From Marinobacterium marinum (lineage in GTDB: Bacteria > Pseudomonadota > Gammaproteobacteria > Pseudomonadales > Balneatricaceae), in NCBI RefSeq assembly GCF_013868415.1, contig NZ_JACEMT010000050.1, positions 49,023 through 113,022 on the forward strand: a stretch of 64,000 nt of DNA, read 5' to 3'. Every line of letters begins with the position of its first letter. Position 1 is the first letter of the stretch. Position numbers and translations under genes: made by a program. The notes below the pieces were generated by a model. It was given only the letters and a program-made list of their open reading frames with translations. It searched no databases and had not been told where the DNA came from. Shown here piece by piece: positions 1 through 14,022 of the stretch.

Positions 1-728
1 TCGCGACGGATTTCGAAATGCAGCATCGAACGCGTTGCCCCGGTCTTACCTATTTCGGCTATTTTTTCACCAGCTTTAACCTTATCACCCTCTCGTACAA
101 AGATGCGACTGTTATGTGCGTATGCGCTCAGATAACGCTTGTCATGATTCACAATCACCATATTGCCATATCCCAGCAGGCCGTTACCGGCATAGACAAC
201 CTCGCCATGCGCCGCGGCTTTTACCGCTTCGCCCTTGCGGCCGGCAATATCGATCCCCTTGTTGGCCGGTTGACCACGCCCAAACGCCAGCACGATCTTG
301 CCGGAGTGCGGCCAATGCCAGCGAACCGCTCCAGCGGCGGGCTCAGCCTTGCCGTCACGGCCAGATGCCGGTTTGGCGGTGGTGGTGTTCGTACGGCCCG
401 AAGATGGGGGTTTGGCAGGCGTAGCAGGAGCCCCGGGACGGGACGCAGTTTGCGTCGCAGGAGCCGAGGCTTTCAAACGCAATGTCTGCCCCGGATAGAT
501 GAAATAACGCTTATCGATACCGTTCAGACGCGCAACCTGACGGTAATCAAGCCCGTACCGAAACGCAATGGAGTACAGGGTGTCGCCCTTCTTCACCCGG
601 TAGGTATTCGGGGCCGGTTCCTTGGCCCCTCCGCTCAGTGAGCGCTCGCTGACCGGCGCGTAACCGGTCGAGCAGCCCCCCAGCCAAAGGCTCAGGCAGG
701 TCAATACAAGCAGCAGACGATAGGGCAC
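1..728 (-). CDS. nlpD: NlpD-type LysM/LytM lipoprotein (3' end cut off by window)
   Basis: Outer-membrane lipoprotein of the NlpD family, which in E. coli activates the septal amidase AmiC. The GTG start at 728 has a GAGGAGG ribosome site 5 bases upstream. A signal peptide ends in a lipobox LGGC with Cys19. A LysM domain covers about residues 42-86, a Pro/Thr/Ala-rich linker follows, and a LytM (M23) domain starts near 136. The first metal motif reads NKGIDI instead of HxGxD, as in degenerate, regulatory NlpD proteins, so it is probably not a peptidase. About 242 residues are inside the window. It is last in the surE-pcm-popT block; rpoS is expected next, beyond position 1. Confidence 0.93.
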   Translation of the reverse strand, partial: MPYRLLLVLTCLSLWLGGCSTGYAPVSERSLSGGAKEPAPNTYRVKKGDTLYSIAFRYGLDYRQVARLNGIDKRYFIYPGQTLRLKASAPATQTASRPGAPATPAKPPSSGRTNTTTAKPASGRDGKAEPAAGAVRWHWPHSGKIVLAFGRGQPANKGIDIAGRKGEAVKAAAHGEVVYAGNGLLGYGNMVIVNHDKRYLSAYAHNSRIFVREGDKVKAGEKIAEIGKTGATRSMLHFEIRR

Positions 729-741
729 TCGGGCCTCCTCT

Positions 742-1662
742 TCAGTGCTGCCGGCGATCCATTACCACTCCCAGCAGCGCTCCCAATAACATCAGTGCCG
801 CAGCAGGCCAGAACCAGGCATTCAGTCCCGTCAGGACTTCATAGCTACCCGGCAAAAGATTATCCTGCAACAAAGGCACCTCTTCACCATGCCGGTTGAT
901 GGTATAGGCCAGTGTGTATTTCCAGGGCCATACCTTGTTCAGCGAGCCCAACATGAAGCCGCCAAGCAACGCCAGCGTCAGCATGCGATGGTGATGGAAA
1001 GCCCAGCTCAACACCCGTGAAAAACTCAGCAGGCCGACCACGCAACCACCGGCAAACAGCCCCAGAGTAGCCCACTCCAGACCCTTGATCGCGCCGAGTA
1101 CTGGCGCGTACATGCCCATCAGCAACAAAATGAAACTGCCCGAGATACCCGGCAATATCATGGCGCAGATAGCGATCATGCCGGACAGAAATACCATCAT
1201 CAAGGTCGGTTCGACCGCACCCGGTGCCTGTTCCGTAATGATATAAGCCAACATTGCGCCACTGATGAACATGGCAATGAGATTGCTGTTCCAGCCCCGA
1301 ATATGCCGTACCACACTCCAGGTTGAAGCCAGGATCAGGCCGAAAAAGAACGACCACAGCAGAATCGGATACGTATCCAGCAGATAGAGTACCAGATGCG
1401 AGATCGACACCAGGCTCAACAACACGCCGCTGAACAGCGCCAGCAGGAAACTGCCGTTTACATAGCGCCAGCAGGATAGAAAGCCTTCACTGAACAGAAT
1501 ACGAACCGCTTCAGGGTTGAACTGCTTGAGCGTATCAATGAGTTCCTCGTAGATACCGGTAATGAACGCAATAGTTCCGCCGGATACCCCGGGTACCGCA
1601 TCAGCGGCGCCCATCATCATCCCCTTGCCCGACAACAGGAGATAGTCCTTTTTACTTCGCAC
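742..1662 (-). CDS. popT: DUF368 family membrane protein, probable undecaprenyl-phosphate transporter
   Basis: A polytopic inner-membrane protein of 306 residues, nearly all hydrophobic helices. It carries the DUF368 hallmark twice: PGVSGGTIAF near residues 24-33 and PGISGSFILL in the second half, an internal duplication typical of the family. DUF368 proteins were identified as PopT, which recycles undecaprenyl phosphate across the cytoplasmic membrane for cell-wall and O-antigen synthesis; that role is taken from the family. It lies 16 bases after pcm and 13 before nlpD on the same strand, so co-transcription is likely. The family is certain; the transported substrate is inferred. Confidence 0.85.
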   Translation of the reverse strand: MRSKKDYLLLSGKGMMMGAADAVPGVSGGTIAFITGIYEELIDTLKQFNPEAVRILFSEGFLSCWRYVNGSFLLALFSGVLLSLVSISHLVLYLLDTYPILLWSFFFGLILASTWSVVRHIRGWNSNLIAMFISGAMLAYIITEQAPGAVEPTLMMVFLSGMIAICAMILPGISGSFILLLMGMYAPVLGAIKGLEWATLGLFAGGCVVGLLSFSRVLSWAFHHHRMLTLALLGGFMLGSLNKVWPWKYTLAYTINRHGEEVPLLQDNLLPGSYEVLTGLNAWFWPAAALMLLGALLGVVMDRRQH

Positions 1663-1678
1663 GCACTTTCCTCATCAA

Positions 1679-2344
1679 TTAACGCACCGTGCCGCTCAGC
1701 AAGGGCACAAAGCGGACACTTTCCAGAATTTCGGTCTTGTACTCATCCTCATTGATCCGCACCACTCGTTTCAGAGTCTGATGCTCATCGCCCACCGGGA
1801 TAACCAGACGACCGCCCACAGCCAGTTGTTCCAGCAGTTCGGCAGGAACTTCTCGCGGGGCCGCCGTGACCAGGATGCCGTCAAAGGGGGCCTGGTCCGC
1901 CCACCCCATGCTGCCATCCGTATGCCGCAGCATGACATTATGCATTTTAAGTCGCTGTAGCCGCTTACGCGCCTTTTCCTGTAACGGCCGGATACGCTCG
2001 ATACTGAAGACCTGGTCAACCAGGTGCGCCAGTATGGCCGTCTGATAACCGGTCCCCGTGCCCACTTCCAGCACCTTGCCCAGCGGGCCACCTTCCAGCA
2101 GCAGTTCGGTCATGCGTGCGACAACATAGGGCTGCGAGATCGTCTGATTGTAGCCAATCGGCAGAGCCGTATCTTCATAGGCCCGGTGGGACAGGGCTTC
2201 ATCAATAAAGATATGCCGAGGTGTCTCGATCAGGGTCGCCAGCACCTCTTCATTGGCGATACCCTGCTCGCGCAACCGCTGCACCAGACGTTCACGGGTA
2301 CGGCGGGACGTCATGCCGATACCCTGCAGATCCCTGTCGATCAC
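1679..2344 (-). CDS. pcm: Protein-L-isoaspartate O-methyltransferase
   Basis: Cytosolic SAM-dependent methyltransferase that repairs isoaspartyl residues in aged proteins. The 221-residue product has the family motif [14 protein letters not shown] near residues 64-77 and the SAM-binding motif [13 protein letters not shown] just after. Its start codon overlaps the end of surE by 4 bases (ATGA), giving translational coupling. The surE-pcm-nlpD order is the conserved stationary-phase survival cluster of gammaproteobacteria. It is slightly longer than the E. coli enzyme (208 residues), mostly at the N-terminus. Confidence 0.95.
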   Translation of the reverse strand: MIDRDLQGIGMTSRRTRERLVQRLREQGIANEEVLATLIETPRHIFIDEALSHRAYEDTALPIGYNQTISQPYVVARMTELLLEGGPLGKVLEVGTGTGYQTAILAHLVDQVFSIERIRPLQEKARKRLQRLKMHNVMLRHTDGSMGWADQAPFDGILVTAAPREVPAELLEQLAVGGRLVIPVGDEHQTLKRVVRINEDEYKTEILESVRFVPLLSGTVR

Positions 2345-3096
2345 ATCAGCCCCTCCAGCCAGCCTGCCAGGTTGTCCATGCCGGAATAATGGGTCATATC
2401 GATCTGCAGCGGCGTCACCGATACAAAGCCGTTTTCGACCGCATAGAAATCGGTTCCCGGCTCAGCATCCGCGGCCGCACCGGCACCGGCAATCCAGTAG
2501 CGAACACGTCCACGCGGGTCTTCGACCCGTACCGGAGGCTCGGCACTGTAACGGTGCCCAAGACGCGTTACATGAATGCCCTTGATCTGCTCCAGCGGCA
2601 GGTCGGGCACATTGATATTCAGGACTGTTCTCGGCGCCACCACCAGTGTCTCCAGGTGACGAACCAGTACCGCCACAATCTCGGCAGCGGTTTCATAATG
2701 CTGTGGATAAAAGCTGTGCATGGAAACCGCTATCGGCGGCAATCGACAATGACGCCCTTCGGTGGCGGCCGCCACCGTACCCGAATAGAGCACATCGTCA
2801 CCCAGGTTGGCACCGGCATTGATGCCCGACACTACGATGTCCGGCTTTTGCCCCTCGGTGAATAGCCCTGAACCGCCCAAGTGCACACAGTCGGTCGGGG
2901 TACCATTGATGCCATAATAGCCACTGCTGTGGAGATGGGTTTCCAGGGGACGGTCCAGCGTCAATGAGTTGCTGGCACCACTGCGATTACGATCCGGCGC
3001 CACCACACAGGTTTGATGGTCCTGTGCCAAGCGCTCCGCCAGAGTCGCTAGTCCCGGTGCATACACACCGTCATCATTTGAGATCAGAGTCAGCAT
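2341..3096 (-). CDS. surE: 5'/3'-nucleotidase SurE
   Basis: Metal-dependent nucleoside monophosphate phosphatase of 251 residues. The N-terminus [14 protein letters not shown] contains the Asp-Asp pair (residues 8-9) that binds the divalent metal. [20 protein letters not shown] supplies the Asn/Ser part of the active site. It lies 15 bases after truD and overlaps pcm by 4 bases. The length matches the family. Expression is expected to follow the surrounding ftsB-to-nlpD transcription. Confidence 0.95.
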   Translation of the reverse strand: MLTLISNDDGVYAPGLATLAERLAQDHQTCVVAPDRNRSGASNSLTLDRPLETHLHSSGYYGINGTPTDCVHLGGSGLFTEGQKPDIVVSGINAGANLGDDVLYSGTVAAATEGRHCRLPPIAVSMHSFYPQHYETAAEIVAVLVRHLETLVVAPRTVLNINVPDLPLEQIKGIHVTRLGHRYSAEPPVRVEDPRGRVRYWIAGAGAAADAEPGTDFYAVENGFVSVTPLQIDMTHYSGMDNLAGWLEGLM

Positions 3097-3111
3097 GTTC
3101 GTTCTTCTTGA

Positions 3112-4149
3112 TTAAGTCTGCTCGTTGGCGGCGTTATGCCACTGACAAAGTTCACGCAATACACTGGTAGCAAAAGAGCCCGCCGGCAGCTCAAATTCCA
3201 GCCGCCACTGTCCTTCTGCCTCTTCATCGGCCGTCAAATCACGAGGCAGCAGCCTCAAAGCCCGACGTTCCTGATTCAGGCCCAGCCCTTCCAAACCTTC
3301 ACGAATTGTCTGCCAGGGAGCCAGAGCCGCAATCTCAAACGCCTGTGCCTCATCCCGAGTCATCAGTTCGCCGCGCCCCCACATGGGACCGGTCAGGTGA
3401 AGATCACCCCGAGCCAACCGCTCGGGGAGGTCTGCCTCTTCTCCGGCCATGAAACAGCTTTGACTGCCGTTCAGCATGAGTACATCCCCAGGCAGTATGC
3501 TGTCCCAAAGTCCCTGGTCAATACGTGCACTGATCAGCTGGTTGAACAGCCAGGAACGCAGCGCCGAGATATACAGCCCCTTTTTGTGCCGTTGGCGTTC
3601 TTTCAATGTACCTGCCAGCAGCGCCTGGCCTTTCAACAGATTGCCGCCTTCCCGCCCAAAACGCTGCTCGCCGAAATAGTTGGGCACTCCCTGCCGTACC
3701 TGCTCGATACGTGCAGCCAGCGCCGCCCCGTCCGTCACCTGGCGCAGCCGGATCACGAAACGATTGCCTGACAACGCCCCCAGGCGGAGCTTGCGACTAT
3801 GACGCTCGGCTTTCAACACCTCGATAGTATCACCACCGAACAGAGACCAGCTGAAAGTTCGCCCGATAGGCACCCTCACGCTGAACCACTGCTCGGCCAC
3901 TGCGTGCCGGTCCTTTTTGCCCGCGTAGCCCACATCACGGGGGCTGACCTGACAAAAGCGTGCCAGTTGCCGCGCGACCCAATCGGTATTCTCACCGATT
4001 TTGCGGATATAAAGAAATAGGTGCTCACCCTCGCCATCCGGTTCAAAGGGCAGGCGCTCAAACACCTGGAAGTCATCGGCGGTGGTGCGCAGTACGGCCT
4101 TGGCTGAAGGTTCTCCATACAGCCAGCTACAGGCAAGATCAGGAATCAA
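3112..4149 (-). CDS. truD: tRNA pseudouridine(13) synthase
   Basis: TruD converts uridine 13 of tRNA-Glu to pseudouridine. The 345-residue protein has the family signature GYAGKKDRHAVAEQW, where Asp80 is the expected catalytic aspartate, and the insertion domain in the second half. The ATG overlaps the ftsB stop by 4 bases, so the two genes are translationally coupled. In most relatives ispD and ispF separate ftsB from truD; here they are absent. Confidence 0.95.
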   Translation of the reverse strand: MIPDLACSWLYGEPSAKAVLRTTADDFQVFERLPFEPDGEGEHLFLYIRKIGENTDWVARQLARFCQVSPRDVGYAGKKDRHAVAEQWFSVRVPIGRTFSWSLFGGDTIEVLKAERHSRKLRLGALSGNRFVIRLRQVTDGAALAARIEQVRQGVPNYFGEQRFGREGGNLLKGQALLAGTLKERQRHKKGLYISALRSWLFNQLISARIDQGLWDSILPGDVLMLNGSQSCFMAGEEADLPERLARGDLHLTGPMWGRGELMTRDEAQAFEIAALAPWQTIREGLEGLGLNQERRALRLLPRDLTADEEAEGQWRLEFELPAGSFATSVLRELCQWHNAANEQT

Positions 4150-4442
4150 CGTCGGGGGATCTCCGGCTCGGGTTCAATTAACTGAAAGAAGGTTTCACCT
4201 TCACGAATCATGCCCATTTCACTACGGGCACGCTCCTCCAGGGCACTGACGCCCCGTTTGAGGTCCTGTACTTCGGCTTCCAGGCGCTTGTTACGCTCGG
4301 TCAGCTGTTGATTGACCTGCTGCTGATCCAGAATCTGTTGTTCCAGCTGCCAGACCTGGCGCAAATTGGCCTCTCCAAACCAGAGCCGATATTGCAGCCC
4401 GGCCAGCATAACCAGCAAAATCAACAACAACCAGCGGAACAC
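4146..4442 (-). CDS. ftsB: Cell division protein FtsB
   Basis: Bitopic divisome protein that forms the FtsQLB complex. The 98 residues comprise one N-terminal membrane helix (about residues 3-19), a coiled coil (about 28-72) and a short periplasmic tail with EMGMIREGETFFQLIE, the usual FtsB end. It follows eno, from which it is separated by a strong intrinsic terminator, so it needs its own promoter or read-through. It is coupled to truD by a 4-base overlap. Confidence 0.93.
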   Translation of the reverse strand: MFRWLLLILLVMLAGLQYRLWFGEANLRQVWQLEQQILDQQQVNQQLTERNKRLEAEVQDLKRGVSALEERARSEMGMIREGETFFQLIEPEPEIPRR

Positions 4443-4473
4443 GCGCTTCCCTCTTCGTCACGGGCCCAGGGTC

Positions 4474-4496
4474 AAAAAAGGGGGCCTAAAGCCCCC
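4474..4496 (-). terminator. Intrinsic terminator after eno
   Basis: A perfect 6-bp G+C stem, GGGGGC at 4480-4485 and GCCCCC at 4491-4496, with a 5-base loop. It is flanked by A6 at 4474-4479, which reads as T6 on the minus strand after the stem. T5 on the plus side makes it usable in both directions. It stops eno transcription 30-odd bases before the ftsB start. Confidence 0.85.
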
Positions 4497-4517
4497 TTTT
4501 TAACATATTTTCAAGAC

Positions 4518-7559
<3,042 letters not shown>

Positions 7560-8891
7560 TCAGGACAAACCAAAAGCGTCCCATTGAGGCAACCAGCCAT
7601 TTTCAACCCAGTGCGGGTCACACAGACAAAGGCCGGGGACGGCGACAATCTGCCCATCCGACCATAAGACCGGATGAATCGGGCGTAACCAGGGCGGCAC
7701 TCCGGCTTCCTGCAGCAATTGTTTGAGCGTTACCGATCCGCCTCGGCCCATCGGCCTCAAGCGCTCACCACCCTGCCGATAAGCCAATTGCAGTTCCAGC
7801 CCGTCCGGCAACCCCCGAGCCGCACGCTGCCAGCCAAGTCGCCCATGCGGCACATTCAGCGCCTGTCCCGCCCGCAGCCACACCCTGGTGTCCGGTTCAA
7901 TCGTCGGCACGGGGTCCGGCAGCAAGTACAGACCCTGCCGATAACGGCGGAGCTGCTGCCCCTTCAAGCACTCGACCGGCTCGGCATCGGCACGCTCCGA
8001 CAACATGCTATCCAGCAAATTCTGCAGCCGCTGTCGACTCAGACGCTGCCCTGCCAGCCGGTGCAACCAGAAATGCAGCAGATTACGCTGCCGTTCAGGG
8101 CCCAGCGCCCTCAGCCGCTCAATGTCGAGCCCTGATTCCCCCAGTCGGCACTGCGCCCAGTCCTCCTCCGCACGCTCGCGCAACAACACATCAGCATCAT
8201 GCATCAGCTCCGTCGTATCCAGACAGCGCTGTAACACGGCGGGCCAACGCCCCTTCAGCAGCGGTAATACATGCAGGCGCAACCAGTTGCGAGCATAGTG
8301 ATCCTGTGCATTGGTAGGATCGATTATGGGCACCAACCCCTGTTCGGCAGCCGCAATTTCAAGACGTGCGCGCGACTGATCCAGCAACGGCCGCAACAGC
8401 GTCCCCCGACCCAGCCCGCGTCGCTCAGGCATGCCCGACAGGCCGGCCACTCCCGCGCCTCTCAGCAGCCTCAGCAGCAGCGTTTCAGCCTGGTCATCAG
8501 CATGTTGCGCCAGCAGCAGGCAATCACCCTTGCCGAGCAGTGTTTCAAAGGCGGCATAGCGGGCACTGCGTGCCGCCGCTTCAGAAGAGGACTCGGGCGA
8601 TACCTTCACAACCGTCAACGGGATATTCAGGCGCCGACAATGCTGCCGACAATGCTCACCCCAATCTGCCGACACCGCTTGCAACTGATGATCGACATAC
8701 ACGGCCAGCAGCGGCTGCGGCAACGCCAGACGCGCGCACAGTTCAAGAAGCAGGGAGGAATCCAGACCGCCGCTATAGGCAATCACCCAGCGGCGTACAT
8801 CAGGCTCGGCTGCCAGGCGGGCAGCCAGGGTAGCGCAGAGTTCGGGCAGCACTGGGGCTGCCCCCTCAGGGTCAGTCTTCGAAGACACCAT
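7560..8891 (-). CDS. tilS: tRNA(Ile)-lysidine synthase
   Basis: Adds lysine to C34 of the CAU-anticodon tRNA-Ile so that it reads AUA; essential in bacteria. The 443-residue protein has the PP-loop SGGLDSS at residues 40-46, then [20 protein letters not shown], and a C-terminal tRNA-binding domain. The start overlaps the 3' end of accA by 20 bases, so translation is probably coupled. The accA-tilS order is conserved in Pseudomonas and relatives. Confidence 0.94.
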   Translation of the reverse strand: MVSSKTDPEGAAPVLPELCATLAARLAAEPDVRRWVIAYSGGLDSSLLLELCARLALPQPLLAVYVDHQLQAVSADWGEHCRQHCRRLNIPLTVVKVSPESSSEAAARSARYAAFETLLGKGDCLLLAQHADDQAETLLLRLLRGAGVAGLSGMPERRGLGRGTLLRPLLDQSRARLEIAAAEQGLVPIIDPTNAQDHYARNWLRLHVLPLLKGRWPAVLQRCLDTTELMHDADVLLRERAEEDWAQCRLGESGLDIERLRALGPERQRNLLHFWLHRLAGQRLSRQRLQNLLDSMLSERADAEPVECLKGQQLRRYRQGLYLLPDPVPTIEPDTRVWLRAGQALNVPHGRLGWQRAARGLPDGLELQLAYRQGGERLRPMGRGGSVTLKQLLQEAGVPPWLRPIHPVLWSDGQIVAVPGLCLCDPHWVENGWLPQWDAFGLS

Positions 8892-9831
8892 AGGACATCA
8901 GACGCTGGTAACGGCGCTCCAACAGCTCATCGCTCTCCAGACCCGACAGTCGATCCAGCGCATCCACCAGCGAAGCCTTCAGGCTGGCAGCCATCGTTTC
9001 GGGATCGCGGTGCGCGCCACCCAGGGGCTCGTTAATCACATGATCCACCAGACCCAGTTCATGGAGACGTTCGGACGTAATCCCCATGGCCTTGGCAGCA
9101 TCGGATGCACGCTCGGCACTTTTCCACAGGATGGATGCACAGCCTTCCGGCGAGATCACCGAGTAGGTGCCATATTGCAGCATCAGCAATTCATCACAGA
9201 CACCGATCGCCAGTGCTCCGCCCGAACCACCTTCGCCGATAACGGTGGAGATGATCGGCGTGTTGAGCTGAGACATTTTGGCCAGGTTAAAGGCGATCGC
9301 TTCGGACTGCCCGCGCTCTTCAGCGTCAATACCGGGATAGGCCCCCGGCGTATCGATAAAGGTCAGCACCGGCAGGTTGAAGCGCTCGGCCATTTCCATC
9401 ATGCGCAGGGCCTTGCGGTAGCCTTCCGGGCGCGGCATGCCGAAGTTGCGGCGTACCTTTTCCTTCACTTCCCGTCCCTTCTGATGACCGATCACCATCA
9501 CCGGACGACCGTCAAGACGGGCCAGACCTCCAACAATCGCCTGATCATCGGAAAAATGGCGATCGCCGTGGATTTCATCAAAATCGTCAAAGATATGCTG
9601 AATATAATCCAGGGTATAGGGACGTTGAGGGTGACGGGCAATCTGGGAAATCTGCCACGCCGACAGATCCTTGAAGATCGACTCGGTCAGGCTGCGGCTT
9701 TTTTCCTGCAGGTTTTCCAGCTCGTCACTCAAATTGAGCCCCGCCGTGTCCTCGTTGACATGGCGCAGCTCACTGATTTTGGCTTCCAGCTCTGCAATCG
9801 GCTGTTCGAAATCCAGGTAGTTCGGATTCAT
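8872..9831 (-). CDS. accA: Acetyl-CoA carboxylase carboxyltransferase subunit alpha
   Basis: With AccD it transfers carboxyl from carboxybiotin to acetyl-CoA, the first committed step of fatty-acid synthesis. The 319 residues equal the E. coli length. The N-terminal helical segment ([15 protein letters not shown]) and the crotonase-like core with [15 protein letters not shown] are typical. The 92-base gap from dnaE may contain a separate promoter. Confidence 0.97.
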   Translation of the reverse strand: MNPNYLDFEQPIAELEAKISELRHVNEDTAGLNLSDELENLQEKSRSLTESIFKDLSAWQISQIARHPQRPYTLDYIQHIFDDFDEIHGDRHFSDDQAIVGGLARLDGRPVMVIGHQKGREVKEKVRRNFGMPRPEGYRKALRMMEMAERFNLPVLTFIDTPGAYPGIDAEERGQSEAIAFNLAKMSQLNTPIISTVIGEGGSGGALAIGVCDELLMLQYGTYSVISPEGCASILWKSAERASDAAKAMGITSERLHELGLVDHVINEPLGGAHRDPETMAASLKASLVDALDRLSGLESDELLERRYQRLMSYGVFED

Positions 9832-9923
9832 GCGTGTCTGCTTCTGTTATGTAACTTGGGGCCCAAAGGCACGAAAAATATTGGCACGATTCTACCGTCT
9901 GGCGACGCGGATCACCACCCTGT

Positions 9924-12900
9924 TCACTCGTAACAGAGCCGGACAGCATCATTGCCGAACTGCTCCTTGAGCTGCAACAGCAGTTCATCGGTCGGTGCCG
10001 CCGCCCACTGACTGTCCAGCCACAGTCGCGCTTCGGCATCTTCGCGCCGGAAACGCAGGGTAACCGCCAGACTCACCAGTGGGCTGCGATTCTGCTTCAG
10101 AGTATTGCTAAACTGGCGCAGGTGCTGCGGGTTCAACTGGCGGCGATCACAGCTCACTTCCACACAGCGCGCCGACTGCGCACGTACCTGGGCCATACTC
10201 GACACCTTGCTGCAGCGCACTTTCAGGCCACCGTTATAGTCGTCCTGGGCCACTTCGCCCTCAACTACCAACACCACATCCTTGTTAATCAGGCTGCGCG
10301 CTTCTTCATAGGTATCGCCAAACAGGGTCACTTCCATCCGGGCACTGCGGTCATCCAGCGTCAGGAAACACAGGTTATCGCCCTTTTTGGTCTTTTTCAG
10401 ACGCAGATCGACCACCAGCCCCGCCATTTTCTGCTGACTGCCGCGACTGGGCTGAAGCTCAATCAGTTTGCGACTGACCAGGTGCTTGAGCTCAGTCTCG
10501 TATTCGTCGATCGGATGACCGGTCACATAGAGCCCCAGCGTATCCTTTTCACCCTTCAGACGCTCCTTGTCCGTCCAGTCCCGTGCCTTGCCAAACTCGG
10601 CATACGGGTCCGAAGGCGTTTCCGCTTCCACGGCTCCGAACATATCCATCATGCCCGCGTCCGCGTTGCGCGCACTCTGGTCCGCTGCCTTCAGGGCGGA
10701 ACCGATCGCATCCCACAGAATCGCCCTGGAGGGCCCCAGACTATCCAGGGCACCACAGCGCACCAGTGCTTCCAGTACGCGTTTGTTGAGCTTGCCCACA
10801 CCGACCCGTTCACAAAAATCGAACAGGTCCTTAAACGGGCCAGCCTTGCGGGCTTCCATGATCGCGTCCACCGGACCTTCACCCACCCCCTTGACCGCGC
10901 CCAAGCCGTATACCACCTCGTCGGCAGCATTGACGGTGAACATGTAATCGCTGTCATTGACATTGGGGAGACGTACGGTCAGCCCCATCTGGCGGCATTC
11001 TTCGATGAAGATCACCACCTTGTCGGTATTCTGCATGTCCGACGACAGAACCGCCGCCATGAAGGCGGCCGGATAGTGCTGCTTCAGCCAGGCGGTCTGA
11101 TAAGACACCAGCGCATAGGCTGCCGAGTGCGACTTGTTGAAACCGTAACCGGCAAATTTCTCCACCAGGTCGAAGATGTTGCCGGCAAGATCCTTGTCGA
11201 TTCCCTGACCGGCACACCCTTCCAGAAAGACCTTCCGCTGCTTGGCCATTTCCTCGGGCTTTTTCTTGCCCATGGCGCGACGCAGCATATCCGCGCCGCC
11301 CAGCGTATAACCCGCCATCACCTGAGCAATCTGCATCACCTGTTCCTGATACAGGATGATGCCGTAGGTAGGCTCCAATACCGGTTGCAGGCTGTCCAGC
11401 TGATAATCCGGGTGTGGCCACGCCAACGGCGCACGACCATGTTTTCGGTTGATAAAGTCGTCAACCATGCCCGACTGCAGCGGCCCCGGCCGGAACAGGG
11501 CCACCAACGCCACAATATCCTCAAAACGGTTCGGCAACAGGCGTCGGATCAGATCTTTCATGCCGCTGGATTCCAGCTGGAACACGGCAGTCGTCTGGGC
11601 GCTCTGCAGCAGCTTGAAGGTTGGCTCATCTTCCAGATCGATCGACTCGATCTCCAACGGCCCCTCACCCTGCTGCGCACGCTTGCGGTTGATCGTATCC
11701 AGCGCCCAATCAATGATGGTCAGCGTACGCAGCCCCAGGAAGTCAAACTTGACCAGGCCCGCTTCTTCAACGTCGTTCTTGTCGAACTGGGTGACCAGCC
11801 CCTGGCCTTCCTCGTCGCAGTATGTCGCGGCAAAGTCGGTCAGCTTGGTCGGAGCGATCACTACGCCACCGGCATGCTTGCCGACGTTGCGCGTCACCCC
11901 TTCCAGCTTGTAGGCCATCTCCATGATTTCTTCGGCTTCTTCGTTGCCATTGACGAAATCACGCAGGGCTGACTCCTCTTCCCAGGCTTTGTTCAGCGTC
12001 ATGCCGACTTCAAAGGGAATCAGCTTCGACAAACGGTCGGCCAGACCGAAGGGTTTGCCCTGCACACGGGCCACATCGCGCACCACGGCCTTGGCGGCCA
12101 TGGTACCGTAGGTGATGATCTGCGAAACGGCATCGCGCCCGTAAGTACGGGCCACGTAATCGATAACCTTGTCGCGGTTGTCCATGCAGAAGTCGATATC
12201 GAAGTCGGGCATGGAGACACGTTCAGGGTTAAGGAAACGTTCGAACAGCAGGTCGTATTCCAGTGGGTCCAGGTCCGTGATTTTCAGCACGTAGGCAACC
12301 AGCGAACCGGCCCCCGAGCCTCGTCCCGGCCCGACCGGTATGCCGTTATCCTTGGCCCACTTGATGAAGTCCATTACGATCAGGAAGTAGCCCGGGAAGC
12401 CCATCTGGATAATGATATCCAGCTCAAACTCCAGCCGTTCTTCATAGGGCTTGCGCTTTTCCTGATAGTCGTGCGCGTCACGATCAAGCAGGAACGCGAG
12501 ACGCTCTTCCAGCCCTCTCCAGGATGCCTGACGGAAGAAATCATCCATCAGCATCCCTTCGGGAACCGGGAAACGCGGCAGGTAATAGGTGCCCAGTTCG
12601 ATCTCGATATTGCAGCGGCGTGCTATTTCAACGGTATTCTCCAGCGCACTGGGAATATCGCTGAACAGCTCCGTCATTTCTTCGATCGAACGGAAATACT
12701 GCTGATCCGAATAGTTACGGGGACGCTGGGGATCCTCCAGCGTTCGACCCAGGTTGATACAGACTCGTGCTTCATGCGCCTCGAAGTCTTCCTGCTTGAG
12801 GAACATGACCTCATTAGTTGCCACCAGCGGGCATTGCATTTCGCCAGCCAGGGCAACACTGGCATGAACCAGCGCTTCATCCCCCGCCCGACCGGTGCGC

Positions 12901-13421
12901 TGAATTTCCAGGTAGAAGCTGTCGGGGAAGACCTGCCGCCACTCATCCAGAACCGCCCTGGCATGCTCGGCCTGCCCCGCCAACAGGGCTCGCCCGACCT
13001 CTCCCAAACGGGCACCAGACAAGGCGATCAGCCCTTCGGGCTTTTCCTTGACCCACTCTTTTTTGACCAGCGCCCACCCGGGAATAATATTCTGTCCTTC
13101 GGCATAGGCCCGCGACACCAGTTCCATCAGGTTGCGATATCCCTGCCCATTGCTGACCAGCAGGGTCAGCCGGAAGGGTTCCCCTTCCGGATCGGTCGGA
13201 TTTTGCACCCACAGGTCGACGCCACAGATCGGCTTGACTCCGGCACCTAAGGCCGCCTTGTAGAACTTGATCAAAGCAAAGAGGTTGGTCTGATCGGTAA
13301 TCGCCACCGCAGGCATCTGTTGAGCCGCCGCTGTCGCGACCAACGGCTTGATCCGCACCAGACCGTCAAACAGGGAATATTCGGAATGCACCCGCAGGTG
13401 AATAAAACGTGGATCAGACAT
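9924..13421 (-). CDS. dnaE: DNA polymerase III subunit alpha
   Basis: Replicative polymerase catalytic subunit, 1165 residues against 1160 in E. coli. Order: PHP domain (about 1-280, starting [17 protein letters not shown]), palm with the catalytic Asp motif [15 protein letters not shown] near residue 400, fingers and beta-binding region, HhH, and an OB domain near 990-1070. The 5' end overlaps rnhB by 8 bases. No frameshift was seen. Confidence 0.97.
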   Translation of the reverse strand: MSDPRFIHLRVHSEYSLFDGLVRIKPLVATAAAQQMPAVAITDQTNLFALIKFYKAALGAGVKPICGVDLWVQNPTDPEGEPFRLTLLVSNGQGYRNLMELVSRAYAEGQNIIPGWALVKKEWVKEKPEGLIALSGARLGEVGRALLAGQAEHARAVLDEWRQVFPDSFYLEIQRTGRAGDEALVHASVALAGEMQCPLVATNEVMFLKQEDFEAHEARVCINLGRTLEDPQRPRNYSDQQYFRSIEEMTELFSDIPSALENTVEIARRCNIEIELGTYYLPRFPVPEGMLMDDFFRQASWRGLEERLAFLLDRDAHDYQEKRKPYEERLEFELDIIIQMGFPGYFLIVMDFIKWAKDNGIPVGPGRGSGAGSLVAYVLKITDLDPLEYDLLFERFLNPERVSMPDFDIDFCMDNRDKVIDYVARTYGRDAVSQIITYGTMAAKAVVRDVARVQGKPFGLADRLSKLIPFEVGMTLNKAWEEESALRDFVNGNEEAEEIMEMAYKLEGVTRNVGKHAGGVVIAPTKLTDFAATYCDEEGQGLVTQFDKNDVEEAGLVKFDFLGLRTLTIIDWALDTINRKRAQQGEGPLEIESIDLEDEPTFKLLQSAQTTAVFQLESSGMKDLIRRLLPNRFEDIVALVALFRPGPLQSGMVDDFINRKHGRAPLAWPHPDYQLDSLQPVLEPTYGIILYQEQVMQIAQVMAGYTLGGADMLRRAMGKKKPEEMAKQRKVFLEGCAGQGIDKDLAGNIFDLVEKFAGYGFNKSHSAAYALVSYQTAWLKQHYPAAFMAAVLSSDMQNTDKVVIFIEECRQMGLTVRLPNVNDSDYMFTVNAADEVVYGLGAVKGVGEGPVDAIMEARKAGPFKDLFDFCERVGVGKLNKRVLEALVRCGALDSLGPSRAILWDAIGSALKAADQSARNADAGMMDMFGAVEAETPSDPYAEFGKARDWTDKERLKGEKDTLGLYVTGHPIDEYETELKHLVSRKLIELQPSRGSQQKMAGLVVDLRLKKTKKGDNLCFLTLDDRSARMEVTLFGDTYEEARSLINKDVVLVVEGEVAQDDYNGGLKVRCSKVSSMAQVRAQSARCVEVSCDRRQLNPQHLRQFSNTLKQNRSPLVSLAVTLRFRREDAEARLWLDSQWAAAPTDELLLQLKEQFGNDAVRLCYE

Positions 13422-14022
13422 TGTTTTCTCGTGCCAGACGCTCTTTTACCGGGCGAAAACTGCGTCGGTGTTCAGGCAGAGCGCCCAGCTGCTCCAGTGC
13501 GGCCAGATGCTCGGGCGTGGGATAGCCCTTATGGCGGGCAAAACCGTAATCGGGAAAGCGTCGATCCAGTTCGATCATCTGTCGGTCACGGGCCACCTTG
13601 GCCAGAATCGAGGCCGCGCCAATTTCCGCGACCCGCGCATCGCCCTTGACGACCGGCTCCGCCGGACAGGACAGCTCGGGGCAGCGGTTGCCATCGATCA
13701 GTGCATAGTCGGGCGTCAGGTGCAAACCCGCCACCGCGCGCTGCATTGCCAGCATGGTGGCATGCAGTATATTCAGCTGATCGATCTCCGCAGGCGAGGC
13801 CGAAGCGATACACCAGCCCAGAGCCTTTTCGCGAATTTCATCATAGAGACGCTCACGCCGTTTTTCGCTGATCGCCTTGGAATCCCCCAGCCCCTCGATC
13901 GGGTTGTCGGGGTCCAGTATCACGGCAGCAGCGACTACATCACCGATCAGTGGACCACGCCCGACTTCATCCACGCCCACGATCAGGCCATCCGGGCGAA
14001 AATCAAATTCAACGCTCTGCAT
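13414..14022 (-). CDS. rnhB: Ribonuclease HII
   Basis: Removes ribonucleotides from RNA-DNA hybrids and misincorporated ribonucleotides. The 202-residue product has the signature [10 protein letters not shown] (Asp18, Glu19) and further acidic residues in [10 protein letters not shown]. It overlaps lpxB by 14 bases and dnaE by 8 bases, the conserved lpxB-rnhB-dnaE arrangement. Confidence 0.96.
   Translation of the reverse strand: MQSVEFDFRPDGLIVGVDEVGRGPLIGDVVAAAVILDPDNPIEGLGDSKAISEKRRERLYDEIREKALGWCIASASPAEIDQLNILHATMLAMQRAVAGLHLTPDYALIDGNRCPELSCPAEPVVKGDARVAEIGAASILAKVARDRQMIELDRRFPDYGFARHKGYPTPEHLAALEQLGALPEHRRSFRPVKERLARENNV

Noticed and set aside
10122..11972. 616-residue open frame antisense to dnaE
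   Set aside because: Composition (His, Gln, Arg rich) and lack of motifs mark it as a shadow of the dnaE reading frame in G+C-rich DNA.
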